From: Panulirus ornatus
Lineage: Eukaryota; Arthropoda; Malacostraca; Decapoda; Palinuridae
Assembly (NCBI RefSeq): GCF_036320965.1
Contig: NC_092269.1
Coordinates: 26,523,504 to 26,587,503, forward strand
Direction of reading: 5' to 3'
Length of the DNA stretch: 64,000 bases
Part shown: positions 23,574 to 40,300 of the stretch, one piece after another
Numbering within the stretch: position 1 is the first letter of the stretch
Layout: the number at the start of each line of letters is the position of its first letter
Made by a program: the position numbers and the translations under genes
The notes under the pieces: model-generated
The model's input: the letters and a program-made list of their open reading frames with translations, nothing else
What the model was told of the DNA's origin: nothing
Databases searched by the model: none

Positions 23574-26500
23574 GACTCACTCACCATAACCCTAGTGACC
23601 CAGTCACCATAACTTTAGTGACCCGGTCACCATAACCCTAGTGACCCAGTCACCATAACCCTAGTGACTCAGTCACCATAACTCTAGTGACCCAGTCACC
23701 ATAACCCTAGTGACCCAGTTCCCATAACTCTAGTGACCCAGTCACCATAACTCTAGTGACCCAGTCACCATAACTCTAGTGACCCAGTCACCATAACCCT
23801 AGTGACCCAGTTCCCATAACTCTAGTGACTCAGTCACCATAACTCTAGTGACCCAGTCACCATAACCCTAGTGACCCAGTTCCCATAACCCTAGTGACTC
23901 AGTCACCATAACTCTAGTGACCCAGTCACCATAACCCTAGTGACCCAGTCACCATAACTCTAGTGACCCAGTCACCATAACTCTAGTGACTCAGTCACCA
24001 TAACTCTAGTGACCCAGTCACCATAACCCTAGTGACCCAGTCACCATAACTCTAGTGACCCAGTCACCATAACTCTAGTGACTCAGTCACCATAACTCTA
24101 GTGACCCAGTCACCATAACTCTAGTGACTCAGTCACCATAACTCTAGTGACCCAGTCACCATAACTCTAGTGACCCAGTCACCATAACTCTAGTGACCCA
24201 GTCACCATAACTCTAGTGACCCAGTCACCATAACCCTAGTGACCCAGTCACTATAACCCTAGTGACCCAGTCACCATAACCCTAGTGACCTAGTCACCAT
24301 AACTCTAGTGACCCAGTCACCATAACCCTAGTGACCCAGTTCCCATAACTCTAGTGACCCAGTCACCATAACTCTAGTGACCCGGTCACCATAACCCTAG
24401 TGACTCAGTCACCATAACCCTAGTGACCCAGTCACCATAACTCTAGTGACTCAGTCACCATAACTCTGGTGACCTGGTCACCAAAACCCTAGTGACTCAG
24501 TCACCATAACCCTAGTGACCCAGTCACCATAACTCTAGTGACCCGGTCACCATAACCCTAGTGACCCAGTCACCATAACCCTAGTGACCCAGTCACCATA
24601 ACTCTAGTGACCCAGTCACCATAACTCTAGTGACCCGGTCACCATAACCCTAGTGACCCAGTCACCATAACCCTAGTGACCCAGTCACCATAACTCTAGT
24701 GACCCAGTCACCATAACCCTAGTGACCCAGTCACCATAACTCTAGTGACCCAGTTCCCATAACTCTAGTGACCCAGTCACCATAACTCTAGTGACCCAGT
24801 CACCATAACCCTAGTGACCTAGTCACCATAACCCTAGTGACCCAGTCACCATAACTCTAGTAACCCAGTCACCATAACTCTATTGACCCAGTCAACATAA
24901 CCCTAGTGACCCAGTCACCATAACCCTAGTGACTCAGTCACCATAACTCTAGTGACCCGGTCACCATAACCCTAGTGACCCAGTCACCATAACCCTAGTG
25001 ACCCAGTCACCATAACCCTAGTGACCCAGTCACCATAACTCTAGTGACCCAGTCACCATAACCCTAGTGACCCAGTCACCATAACTCTAGTGACCCAGTT
25101 CCCATAACTCTAGTGACCCAGTCACCATAACTCTAGTGACCCAGTCACCATAACCCTAGTGACCCAGTCACCATAACCCTAGTGACCCAGTCACCATAAT
25201 TCTAGTAACCCAGTCACCATAACTCTAGTGACCCAGTCACCATAACCCTAGTGACCCAGTCACCATAACCCTAGTGACCCAGTCACCATAACTCTAGTAA
25301 CCCAGTCACCATAACTCTAGTGACCCGGTCACCATAACCCTAGTGACCCAGTCACCATAACCCTAGTGACTCAGTCACCATAACTCTAGTGACCCAGTCA
25401 CCATAACTCTAGTGACCCAGTCACCATAACCCTAGTGACCCAGTCACCATAACCCTAGTGACCCAGTCACCATAACTCTAGTGACCCAGTCACCATAACC
25501 CTAGTGACCCAGTTCCCATAACCCTAGTGACTCAGTCACCATAACCCTAGTGACCCAGTCACCATAACCCTAGTGACCCAGTCACCATAACCCTAGTGAC
25601 CCTGTTCCCATAACTCTAGTGACCCAGTCACCATAACCCTAGTGACCCAGTCACCATAACTCTAGTGACTCAGTCACCATAACCCTAGTGACCCAGTTCC
25701 CATAACCCTAGTGACTCAGTCACCATAACCCTAGTGACCCAGTCACCATAACCCTAGTGACCCAGTCACCATAACCCTAGTGACCCAGTCACCATAACCC
25801 TAGTGACCCAGTTCCCATAACCCTAGTGACCCAGTCACCATAACTCTAGTGACCCAGTCACCATAACCCTAGTGACCCAGTCACCATAACTCTAGTGACC
25901 CAGTCACCATAAACCTAGTGACCCAGTCACCATAACTCTAGTGACCCAGTCACCATAACCCTAGTGACCCAGTCACCATAACCCTAGTGACCCAGTCACC
26001 ATAACTCTAGTGACCCAGTCACCATAACTCTAGTGACTCAGTCACCATAACCCTAGTGACCCAGTCACCATAACTCTAGTGACTCAGTCACCATAACCCT
26101 AGTGACCCAGTCACCATAAACCTAGTGACCCAGTCACCATAACTCTAGTGACCCAGTCACCATGACCCTAGTGACTCAGTCACCATAAACCTAGTGACCC
26201 GGTCACCATAACTCTAGTGACTCAGTCACCATAACCCTAGTGACCCAGTCACCATAACTCTAGTGACCCAGTCACCATAACTCTAGTGACTCAGTCACCA
26301 TAACCCTAGTGACCCAGTCACCATAACTCTAGTGACCCAGTCACCATAACTCTAGTGACTCAGTCACCATAACCCTAGTGACCCAGTCACCATAACTCTA
26401 GTGACTCAGTCACCATAACCCTAGTGACCCAGTCACCATAACCCTAGTGACCCAGTCACCATAAACCTAGTGACCCAGTCACCATAACCCTAGTGACCCA

Positions 26501-26650
26501 GTCACCATAAACCTAGTGACCCAGTCACCATAACTCTAGTGACTCAGTCACCATAACCCTAGTGACCCAGTCACCATAACTCTAGTGACTCAGTCACCAT
26601 AACCCTAGTGACTCAGTCACCATAACCCTAGTGACTCAGTCACTCTTTCA
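23574..26650. repeat. 23-bp tandem array with central dyad (about 130 units)
   Basis: Units contain CACCATAACCCTAGTGAC. Each carries GTGAC-CCA-GTCAC or, in the common variant, GTGACTCAGTCAC, which is a 6-1-6 palindrome. The other main variation is ACCC versus ACTC, and GTTCCCATAAC replaces GTCACCATAAC in scattered units. Indels are almost absent across 3 kb. Confidence 0.97.
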
Positions 26651-27407
<757 letters not shown>

Positions 27408-27482
27408 TATCAGTGTGATAACGCCGATCATACTTGATATGTACTATATTCATCAAGCTGCCTATCTATCAGTTCATTTCAT

Positions 27483-27485
<3 letters not shown>

Positions 27486-27578
<93 letters not shown>
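27486..27578. repeat. (CT)n followed by (AT)n
   Basis: (TC)n at 27486-27538 passes directly into (AT)n at 27539-27578, which borders the tail end of the SINE-like module to the right. Confidence 0.97.
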
Positions 27579-30383
<2,805 letters not shown>

Positions 30384-30658
30384 TGTTTGGCCAACAAATG
30401 AAAATTTAAAAACATTCTCTCCTTACTTAACAATCTAGTACCTACCATCAAATTTACTGTAGAGAAATGAAAATAGATGTATGTTACCATTGTTAGATTG
30501 CATGATCCATAGGCAAGGAAACAAGTTTAAGTTTAGCATATACAGAAAACCCACCAATGTATGCTCATATATCCATTATTACTCATCTCAACATGACAGA
30601 GTTAAATTATTATCATTTCAATCTATGTTCCTTAGGGCATTACGTATTTGCAGTCCAG
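30384..30658 (+). pseudogene. Penelope-like element copy 2, inverted upstream part
   Basis: Plus-strand PLE sequence corresponds to about 8046-8295 of copy 1 and includes the WPTNENLKTF segment that copy 1 lacks. It continues through LLNNLVPTIKFTVE, CMIHRQGNKFKFSIYRKPT and FQSMFLRALRICSP, with two small frame breaks (near 30415 and 30465). Its last 17 bases repeat the first 17 of the inverted 3' part. It ends exactly where the 33-bp satellite begins. Confidence 0.85.
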
Positions 30659-33600
30659 GATACAGGCTTCAGTATGATCAGTATCTAGCAGGATATAGGC
30701 TTTAGTATGATCAGTATCTAGCAGGATACAGGCTTCAGTATGATTATTACCTAGCAGGATACAGGCTTCAGTATGATTATTACCTAGCAGGATACAGGCT
30801 TCAGTATGATCAGTATCTAGCAGGATATAGGCTTTAGTATGATTATCACCTAGCAGGATACAGGCTTCAGTATGATTATTACCTAGCAGGATACAGGCTT
30901 CAGCATGATTATTACCTAGCAGGATACAGGCTTCAGCATGATTATTACCTAGCAGGATACAGGCTTCAGTATGATCAGTATCTAGCAGGATATAGGCTTT
31001 AGTATGATTATCACCTAGCAGGATACAGGCTTCAGTATGATTATTACCTAGCAGGATACAGGCTTCAGTATGATTATTACCTAGCAGGATACAGGCTTCA
31101 GTATGATTATTACCTAGCAGGATACAGGCTTCAGTATGATCAGTATCTAGCAGGATATAGGCTTTAGTATGATTATCACCTAGCAGGATACAGGCTTCAG
31201 TATGATTATTACCTAGCAGGATACAGGCTTCAGTATGATTATTACCTAGCAGGATACAGGCTTCAGCATGATTATTACCTAGCAGGATACAGGCTTCAGT
31301 ATGATCAGTATCTAGCAGGATATAGGCTTTAGTATGATTATCACCTAGCAGGATACAGGCTTCAGTATGATTATTACCTAGCAGGATACAGGCTTCAGTA
31401 TGATTATTACCTAGCAGGATATAGGCTTTAGTATGATTATCACCTAGCAGGATACAGGCTTCAGTATGATTATTACCTAGCAGGATACAGGCTTCAGTAT
31501 GATTATTACCTAGCAGGATACAGGCTTCAGTATGATCAGTATCTAGCAGGATATAGGCTTTAGTATGATTATCACCTAGCAGGATACAGGCTTCAGTATG
31601 ATTATTACCTAGCAGGATACAGGCTTTAGTATGATTATCACCTAGCAGGATACAGGCTTCAGTATGATTATTACCTAGCAGGATACAGGCTTCAGTATGA
31701 TTATTACCTAGCAGGATACAGGCTTCAGTATGATTATTACCTAGCAGGATACAGGCTTCAGCATGATTATTACCTAGCAGGATACAGGCTTCAGTATGAT
31801 CAGTATCTAGCAGGATATAGGCTTTAGTATGATTATCACCTAGCAGGATACAGGCTTCAGTATGATTATTACCTAGCAGGATACAGGCTTCAGTATGATT
31901 ATTACCTAGCAGGATACAGGCTTCAGTATGATTATTACCTAGCAGGATACAGGCTTCAGCATGATTATTACCTAGCAGGATACAGGCTTCAGTATGATTA
32001 TTACCTAGCAGGATACAGGCTTCAGCATGATTATTACCTAGCAGGATACAGGCTTCAGCATGATTATTACCTAGCAGGATACAGGCTTCAGTATGATCAG
32101 TATCTAGCAGGATATAGGCTTTAGTATGATTATCACCTAGCAGGATACAGGCTTCAGTATGATTATTACCTAGCAGGATACAGGCTTCAGTATGATTATT
32201 ACCTAGCAGGATACAGGCTTTAGTATGATTATCACCTAGCAGGATACAGGCTTCAGTATGATTATTACCTAGCAGGATACAGGCTTCAGTATGATTATTA
32301 CCTAGCAGGATACAGGCTTCAGTATGATTATCACCTACGCAGGATACAGGCTTCAGGTATGATTATTACCTAGCAGGATACAGGCTTCAGTATGTTTATT
32401 ATCCTAGCAGGATACAGGCTTTCAGTATGATATTTACCTAGCCAGGATACCAGGCTTCAGCTATGATTATTTACCTAGCAGGATAAAGGCTCAGATTATT
32501 CGGATAAGGATTCAGGTCTCTAGCAGGATACAGGCTTAGTATGATTATCCACCTAGCAGGATACAGCTTCTAGCATGATTATTACCTAGAGGATACAGGC
32601 TTCAGTATGATTATTACCTAGCAGGATACAGGCTTCAGTATGATTAGTTACCTAGCAGGTACAGGCTTCAGTATGATTATTACCTAGCAGGATACAGGCT
32701 TCAGTATGATATTACCTAGCAGGATACAGGCTTCAGTATGATTATTACCTAGCAGGATACAGGCTTCAGTATGATTATTCCCTAGCAGGATACAGGCTTC
32801 AGTATGACTTATCACCTAGCAGGATACAGGCTTCAGTATGATTATCTACCTAGCAGGATACAGGCTTCAGTATGATTATCACCTAGCAGGATACAGGCTT
32901 CAGTATGATCAGTATCTAGCAGGATATAGGCTTTAGTATGATTATCACCTAGCAGGATACAGGCTTCAGTATGATTATTACCTAGCAGGATACAGGCTTC
33001 AGTATGATTATTACCTAGCAGGATACAGGCTTCAGTATGATCAGTATCTAGCAGGATATAGGCTTTAGTATGATTATCACCTAGCAGGATACAGGCTTCA
33101 GTATGATTATTACCTAGCAGGATACAGGCTTCAGTATGATTATTACCTAGCAGGATACAGGCTTCAGTATGATCAGTATCTAGCAGGATATAGGCTTTAG
33201 TATGATTATCACCTAGCAGGATACAGGCTTCAGCATGATTATTACCTAGCAGGATACAGGCTTCAGTATGATTATTACCTAGCAGGATACAGGCTTCAGT
33301 ATGATTATTACCTAGCAGGATACAGGCTTCAGTATGATTATTACCTAGCAGGATACAGGCTTCAGTATGATCAGTATCTAGCAGGATATAGGCTTTAGTA
33401 TGATTATCACCTAGCAGGATACAGGCTTCAGTATGATTATTACCTAGCAGGATACAGGCTTCAGTATGATTATTACCTAGCAGGATACAGGCTTCAGCAT
33501 GATTATTATCTAGCAGGATACAGGCTTCAGCATGATTATTACCTAGCAGGATACAGGCTTCAGCATGATTATTACCTAGCAGGATACAGGCTTCAGTATG

Positions 33601-34058
33601 ATTATTACCTAGCAGGATACAGGCTTCAGTATGATTATTACCTAGCAGGATACAGGCTTCAGTATGATTATTACCTAGCAGGATACAGGCTTCAGCATGA
33701 TTATTACCTAGCAGGATACAGGCTTCAGTATGATTATTACCTAGCAGGATACAGGCTTCAGTATGATTATTACCTAGCAGGATACAGGCTTCAGCATGAT
33801 TATTACCTAGCAGGATACAGGCTTCAGTATGATTATTATCTAGCAGGATACAGGCTTCAGCATGATTATTATCTAGCAGGATACAGGCTTCAGCATGATT
33901 ATTACCTAGCAGGATACAGGCTTCAGTATGATTATTACCTAGCAGGATACAGGCTTCAGTATGATTATTACCTAGCAGGATACAGGCTTCAGTATGATTA
34001 TTACCTAGCAGGATACAGGCTTCAGCATGATTATTATCTAGCTAGATACAGGCTTCAG
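30656..34058. repeat. 33-bp satellite array (about 103 units)
   Basis: Units contain CTAGCAGGATACAGGCTTCA followed by GTATGATTATTAC. A marked variant (GATCAGTATCTAGCAGG with GATATAGGCTTTAG) recurs at 165-bp spacing (30808, 30973, 31138, 31303) and irregularly later. From about 32330 to 32830 single-base indels are dense. The right edge passes through a diverged unit into (GT)n. Confidence 0.97.
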
Positions 34059-34061
34059 GAT

Positions 34062-34066
34062 TGTGT

Positions 34067-34139
<73 letters not shown>
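34062..34139. repeat. (GT)n microsatellite
   Basis: GT run of about 38 units at the right edge of the 33-bp array. Confidence 0.97.
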
Positions 34140-34141
<2 letters not shown>

Positions 34142-34329
34142 AAAGGGTTTTTGGAGTAGATTTCGTCCCTAATCTGTCGCCAGAGCCTCACATGAGGAGA
34201 ATAGTTAAGAAGACCAAGTGTCTGGTGGCAACCATCAGAACAGCTTTCAAGTATATGGATAAGGAAACATTTACCCTGCTCTTCATGTCCGACATAAAGC
34301 GAAAACAAGAATATGTCCAGAGGAGATCA

Positions 34330-34725
34330 ACAAAGAAGATACGAGAATGAAGAGAACCTAGCTACGGGGAAAGGTTGGAGACTTTACATTTATCCTTCTT
34401 GGAAGAGAGAGGAATGAGGAGTGACCTGATCACAGCCTTTAACTTCTTAAAAGAGATCAACGAAGTAGACATTAGTTTGAGAGAGGCAGGAGCAGAGTAA
34501 CCAGAGGACATGACTTGAAACTAAGTAAGAAACTTTGAAACAAGGATGTAAAGATATACGGTCATAGTACAAGAGTGGTGGCTGAGTGGAACACACTGAC
34601 TGTGGACGTGTGTAATGCTGACAGCAAAGGTGATTTGATAGATGACAGTCGATAGCGCTCATGAGATGGGTCCCCACGAGTGTGCAACTCCCACCCCGTG
34701 AAGTACAAATGGGTAATTACATACA
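34330..34725 (+). pseudogene. jockey/CR1-type LINE RT C-terminal tail and 3' UTR
   Basis: Three frames together give the typical C-terminus of this superfamily: YGERLETLHLSFLEERGMRS with DLITAFNFLKEI, then RVTRGHDLKLSKKL, then RVVAEWNTLTVDVCNADS. Frameshifts lie between them (stop near 34498, another break near 34535). The 3' side ends in CAAATGGGTAATTAC, like 3' ends of decapod elements of this type. It is a different family from the main LINE, from the lack of any similarity by eye. Only about the last 110 codons remain. Confidence 0.75.
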
Positions 34726-35134
34726 GACGTGGAAAAGAACAATGACATTAGAATGACATAGGATAAGTATTCTCAGAGTTTATTTCTATTTTTCTTACCT
34801 GTGAGGCAATGAAAAGTAATTAAAACTGGAACGTAAATTTCCTAAGTTTGGAGCTTTATTAGTTTCGTGAGTGAATAGTTAATAACACATTTCAACTGTC
34901 TTTAATCCGAGGAATTAAGCATTATATCATTTTTCCCAGTCGTTAGATTCAGTCACCCTTCAGGTTGGATCTACAAGCTAAAGAACACAGGCCTTTTACA
35001 TGCATTTCATTGCATTTTTTTCAACATGTAATTAATTGACAACAGAAAAAGAGAATTTTCCCTGATGTATTGGACGAGAGTGTTGCCTAATGGTCATGGG
35101 TGAGTAGGTGGAGGAGGAAGACGCAGGAGGGATC
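34726..35134. other. non-repetitive AT-rich sequence, nothing recognised
   Basis: No ORF of note and no repeat visible. Confidence 0.5.
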
Positions 35135-35590
35135 CTGGAGTGTCCTGGGCTCTACTGGAATGTGATCGAGTGTACTGGAATGTATTGGAGTGTGCTGGAG
35201 TGTACTGGAACGTACTGGATTATGCTGGAATGTACTGCGGTGTATTGGAGTGTACTGGAGTATACTAGAGTGTACTAGGAAGTACTGGATTGTGCTGGAA
35301 TGTGCTTGAGTGTATTGCAATACTGAAGTGTGCTGTAGTGTACTGGAGCGTGCTGGAATGTACTGCATTGCACCAGAGTGTACTGGAATGTTCTGTAGTG
35401 CGCTGGAGTGTACTCACTGTACTGGAGAGTACTAGACTGTATGAGAGGGTACCACAGTGCACTGGAATGTACTTGAGTGTACTGGCGTGTACTGGAGTGT
35501 ACCAGGAACGTCCTGGAGTATCCTGGTGTGTGCTGGAGTGTGCTGGAGTGTGCTGGAGTGTGCTGGAATGTACTAGTGTGTGCTGGACTC
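35135..35590. repeat. degenerate 10-bp tandem array
   Basis: About 45 units of TGTACTGGAG with frequent substitutions (GTGCTGG, GTATTGG, ACTAGAG). The right end (35521-35590) is most regular. Confidence 0.9.
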
Positions 35591-35659
35591 TCAGTTTCCC
35601 CCCCACCCCCTTCGTACTCTCAGCCTCTGCCCTTCAGCAGTCTGTCTCCCTCGGCAATG

Positions 35660-35860
35660 TCAGCGTCCACTCCCCAACACTATCAATCTCCCCTCCCCAG
35701 CAGTCTCAGTCTCCACTCCCCAACACTATCAATCTCCCCTCCCCAACAGTCTCACTCTCCACTCCCCAACACTATCAATCTCCCCTCCCCAGCAGTCTCA
35801 GTCTCCACTCCCCAACACTATCAATCTCCCCTCCCCAGCAGTCTCAGTCTCCTCTCCCCA
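35660..35860. repeat. 46-bp tandem repeat, about 4.3 units
   Basis: C/T-rich units contain CCCAACACTATCAATCTCCC and CCAGCAGTCTCAGTCTC. One unit has CCAACAGTCTCACTC instead. Confidence 0.93.
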
Positions 35861-36043
35861 GGACTTTCCCCCCTCATCATCTAGTGGATGCCCCCATCCC
35901 TTCATCATCTGCCCCCACCTGCCCGTGACACACAAACCAATCCCGCTTTTGTATGAGGCGCCCCAGTAAAGACCTTCTGTATTGCTTTTTTTTTTTTTAT
36001 CTGGAAGTGTATCATTGGTGGAAGGAAATGGATTTATTGGTAA

Positions 36044-36172
<129 letters not shown>

Positions 36173-36269
36173 CATATGGATGATGCTGTCTGGAGGGAGG
36201 AGGGGTTCTGTAACACGTGGTGAGGTGCTGGGAGAACCTGTACTGCTGTAACATGTGATCAGATGCTGT

Positions 36270-37300
36270 AAAAAAACATGTTGCTGTAACGTGTGTTGAA
36301 GTGTTGTAACATCGTGTGTTGCTGTAGCGTGTGTTGAAGTGTTGTAACATCGTGTGTTGCTGTAGCGTGTGGTGAAGTGTTGTAACATCGTGTGTTGCTG
36401 TAACGTGTGTTGAAGTGTTGTAACATCGTGTGTTGCTGTAGCGTGTGGTGAAGTGTTGTAACATCGTGTGTTGCTGTAGCGTGTGATGAAGTGTTGTAAC
36501 ATCGTGTGTTGCTGTAGCGTGTGGTGAAGTGTTGTAACATCGTGTGTTGCTGTAACGTGTGTTGAAGTGTTGTAACATCGTGTGTTGCTGTAGCGTGTGG
36601 TGAAGTGTTGTAACATCGTGTGTTGCTGTAGCGTGTGTTGAAGTGTTGTAACATCGTGTGTTGCTGTAGCGTGTGATGAAGTGTTGTAACATCGTGTGTT
36701 GCTGTAGCGTGTGATGAAGTGTTGTAACATCGTGTGTTGCTGTAGCGTGTGTTGAAGTGTTGTAACATCGTGTGTTGCTGTAGCGTGTGGTGAAGTGTTG
36801 TAACATCGTGTGTTGCTGTAGCGTGTGTTGAAGTGTTGTAACATCGTGTGTTGCTGTAGCGTGTGATGAAGTGTTGTAACATCGTGTGTTGCTGTAGCGT
36901 GTGATGAAGTGTTGTAACATCGTGTGTTGCTGTAGCGTGTGTTGAAGTGTTGTAACATCGTGTGGTGCTGTAGCGTGTGATGAAGTGTTGTAACATCGTG
37001 TGGTGCTGTAACGTGTGGTGAAGTGTTGTAACATCGTGTGGTGCTTGCTGTAACGTGTGGTGAAGTGTTGTAACATCGTGTGGTGCTTGCTGTAACGTGT
37101 GGTGAAGTGTTGTAACATCGTGTGATGCTGTAGCGTGTGGTGAAGTGTTGTAACATCGTGTGTTGCTGTAACGTGTGGTGAAGTGTTGTAACATCGTGTG
37201 TTGCTGTAACGTGTGGTGAAGTGTTGTAACATCGTGCGTTGCTGTAACGTGTGGTGAAGTGTTGTAACATCGTGTGAAGCTGTAACGTGTGGTGAGGTGC
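36270..37300. repeat. 38-bp tandem array (about 26 units)
   Basis: Units are built from TGAAGTGTTGTAACATCGTG followed by TGTTGCTGTAGCGTGTGG. Each half resembles the 20-bp unit of the next array, so this is a dimer of the same family. Two units carry an extra GCTT (near 37043 and 37086). Confidence 0.95.
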
Positions 37301-40300
37301 TATAATGTGACGCTGTAACATATGATGAAGTGCTGCAACATGTGGTAAGGTTCTGTAACATCATGGGATGCTGTAGCATATGATGAGATTCTGTACCATA
37401 TGATGAGGTCTTGTAACCCATGGAGAGGTTCTTTTCCATATGGTGAGGTTCTGTAGCATATGGTGAGGTTCTGTTCCAAATGATGAGTTTCTATAGCATA
37501 TGGTGAGGTTCTGTAGCATATGGTGAGGTTCTGTTCCATATAGTGAGGTTCTGTAGCATATGGTGAGGTTCTGTAGCATATGGTGATGTTCGTTCCAAAT
37601 GGTGAAGTTCTGTAGCATATGGTGAGGTTCTGTAGGCATATGGTGAGGTTCTGTTCAATATGGTGAGGTTCTGTAGCATATGGTGAGGTTCTGTTCCCTA
37701 TGGTGAGGTTTGGTAGCATATGGTGAGGCTCTGTAGCGCATGGAGAGGTCCTGTCCCATATGGTGAGGTTCTGTAACATATGGTGAGGTTCTGTAGCATA
37801 TGGTGAGATTCTGTTCCATATGATGAGGTTCTGTAGCATATGGTGAGGTTCTAGAGCATATGGTGAGGTTCTTTTCCATATGGTGAGGTTCTGTAGCATA
37901 TGGTGAGGTTCTAGAGCATATGGTGAGGTTCTTTTCCATATGGTGAGGTTCGGTAGCATATGGTGAGGTTCTATAGCATATGATGAGGATATGTTCCATA
38001 TGGTGAGGTTCGGTAGCATATGGTGAGGCTCTGTTCCATATGGTGAGGTTCGGTAGCATATGGTGAGATTCTGTAGCATATAGTGATGTTCTGTTCCATA
38101 TAGTGAGGTTCCGTAGCATATGGTGAGGTTCTATAGCATATGATGAGGATATGTTCCATATGGTGAGGTTCGGTAGCATATGGTGAGTTGCTGTAGCATA
38201 TGGTGATGTTCTGTTCCATATGGTGAGGTTGTGTTTCATATGGTGAGGTTCTGTAGCATATGGTGAGGTTGTGTTTCATATAGTGAGGTTCTGTAGCATA
38301 GGGTGAGGTTCTGTAGCATATGGTGAGGTTGTGTTTCATATAGTGAGGTTCTGTAGCATATGGTGAGGTTCTGTAGAGAATGGTGAGGTTCTGTTCCATA
38401 TGGTAAAGGTCTGTAGCATATTGTAAAGTTCTATAGCATATGGTGAGGTTCTGTAGCATATGGTGAGGTTCTGTAGCATATGGTAAGGTTCTGTAGCATA
38501 TGTTAAGTTTTCTAGCATATGGTGAAGTTCTGTAGCATATGTTAAGTTTTGTAGCATATGATAACGTTCTGTTGCATACGGTGAAGTTTTGTAGCATATG
38601 GTGAGGTTCTGTAGCATATGGTGAGGTTCTGTAGCATATGGTGAGGTTCTGGAGCATATGTTAACTTTTGTAGCATATGGTAGCGTTCTGTTGCATACGG
38701 TAAAGTTCTGTAGCATTTGTTAACTTTTGTAGCATATGGTAACGTTCTGTTGCATATGGTAAAGTTCTATAGCATATGGTGAGTTTCTGTAGCATATGGT
38801 GAGGTTCTGTAGCATATGGTGAGGTTCTGTAGCGTATGGTGAGGTTCTGTAGCGTGTGGTGAGATGCTGTAGCATATGGTGAGGTTCTGTTCCATATGGT
38901 GAGGTTCTGTAGCATATGGTGAGGTTCTGTTCCATATGGTGAGGTTCTGTAGCATATGGTGAGGTTCTGTAGCGTGTGGTGAGATGCTGTAGCATATGGT
39001 GAGGTTCTGTTCCATATGGTGAGGTTCTGTAGCATATGGTGAGGTTCTGTAGCCCATGTTGAGGTTCTGTTCCATATGTTGAGTTTCTGTTCCATATGGT
39101 GAGGCTCTGTAGCATATGGTGAGGTTCTGTTCCATATGGTGAGGTTCTGTAGCAAATGGTGATGTTCTGTTCCATATGGTGAGATTTTGTAGCATACGGT
39201 GAGGTTCTGAAGCATATGGTAAAGTTCTGTAGCATATGGTGAGGTTCTGTAGCATATGGTAAAGTTCTGTAGCATATGGTGAGGTTCTGTTGCAAATAGT
39301 GGGGCTCTGTAGCATATGGTGAGGTTCTGTAGCATATGGTGAGGTTCTGTAGCATATGGTAAAGTTCTGTAGCATATGGTAAAGTTCTGTAGCATATGTT
39401 GAGGTTGTGTAGCATATGGTAAAGTTCTGTAGCATATGGTGAGGTTCTGCAGCATATGGTGAGGTTCTGTAGCATATGGTAAAGTTCTGTAGCATATGTT
39501 AAGGTTCTGTAGCATATGGTGAGGTTCTGTTGCAAATAGTGGGGCTCTGTAGCATATGGTGAGGTTCTATAGCATATGGTGAGGGTCTGTAGCATATTGT
39601 GAGGTTCTGTAGCATATGGTGAGGGTCTGTAGCATATGGTGAGGTTCTGTTCCATATGGTGAGGTTCTGTAGCATATGGTGAGGTTCTGTAGCATATGGT
39701 GAGGTTCTATAGCATATGGTGAGGGTCTGTAGCATATGGTGAGGTTCTGTAGCATATGGTGAGGTTCTGTAGCATATGGTGAGGTTCTATAGCATATGGT
39801 GAGGGTCTGTAGCATATTGTGAGGTTCTGTAGCATATGGTGAGGTTCTGTAGCATATGGTGAGGTTCTATAGCATATGGTGAGGGTCTGTAGCATATGGT
39901 GAGGTTCTGTTCCATATGGTGAGGTTCTGTAGCATATGGTGAGGTTCTGTAGCATATGGTGAGGTTCTATAGCATATGGTGAGGGTCTGTAGCATATTGT
40001 GAGGTTCTGTAGCATATGGTAAGGTTCTGTAGTATATGGTGAGGTTCTATTCCATATGGTTAGGTTTTGTAGCATATGGTGATGTTCTGTTCCATATGGT
40101 GAGGTTCTGTAGCATATGGTGAGGTTCTGTAGCATAAGGTGAGGTTCTGTAGCATATGGTGAGGTTCTGTAGCATATGGTGAGGTTCTGTAGCATGTGGT
40201 GAGGTTCTGCAGCATTTTGTGCGGTCTTGTAGCCACACATGATACTATACCATATGGGGAGGTGCTGTAACATGTGTTGTTGAGATGCTGTAACATGTGT

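Noticed and set aside
23574..26650. Telomere-like AACCCTA motif in the 23-bp units
   Set aside because: It occurs once per 23 bases within a different unit and is not itself tandem. Arthropod telomeres are usually TTAGG-type. Treated as coincidence.
35580..35969. Ser/Pro-rich ORFs at the 46-bp repeat
   Set aside because: Three overlapping frames across a C/T-rich tandem repeat. No gene evidence.
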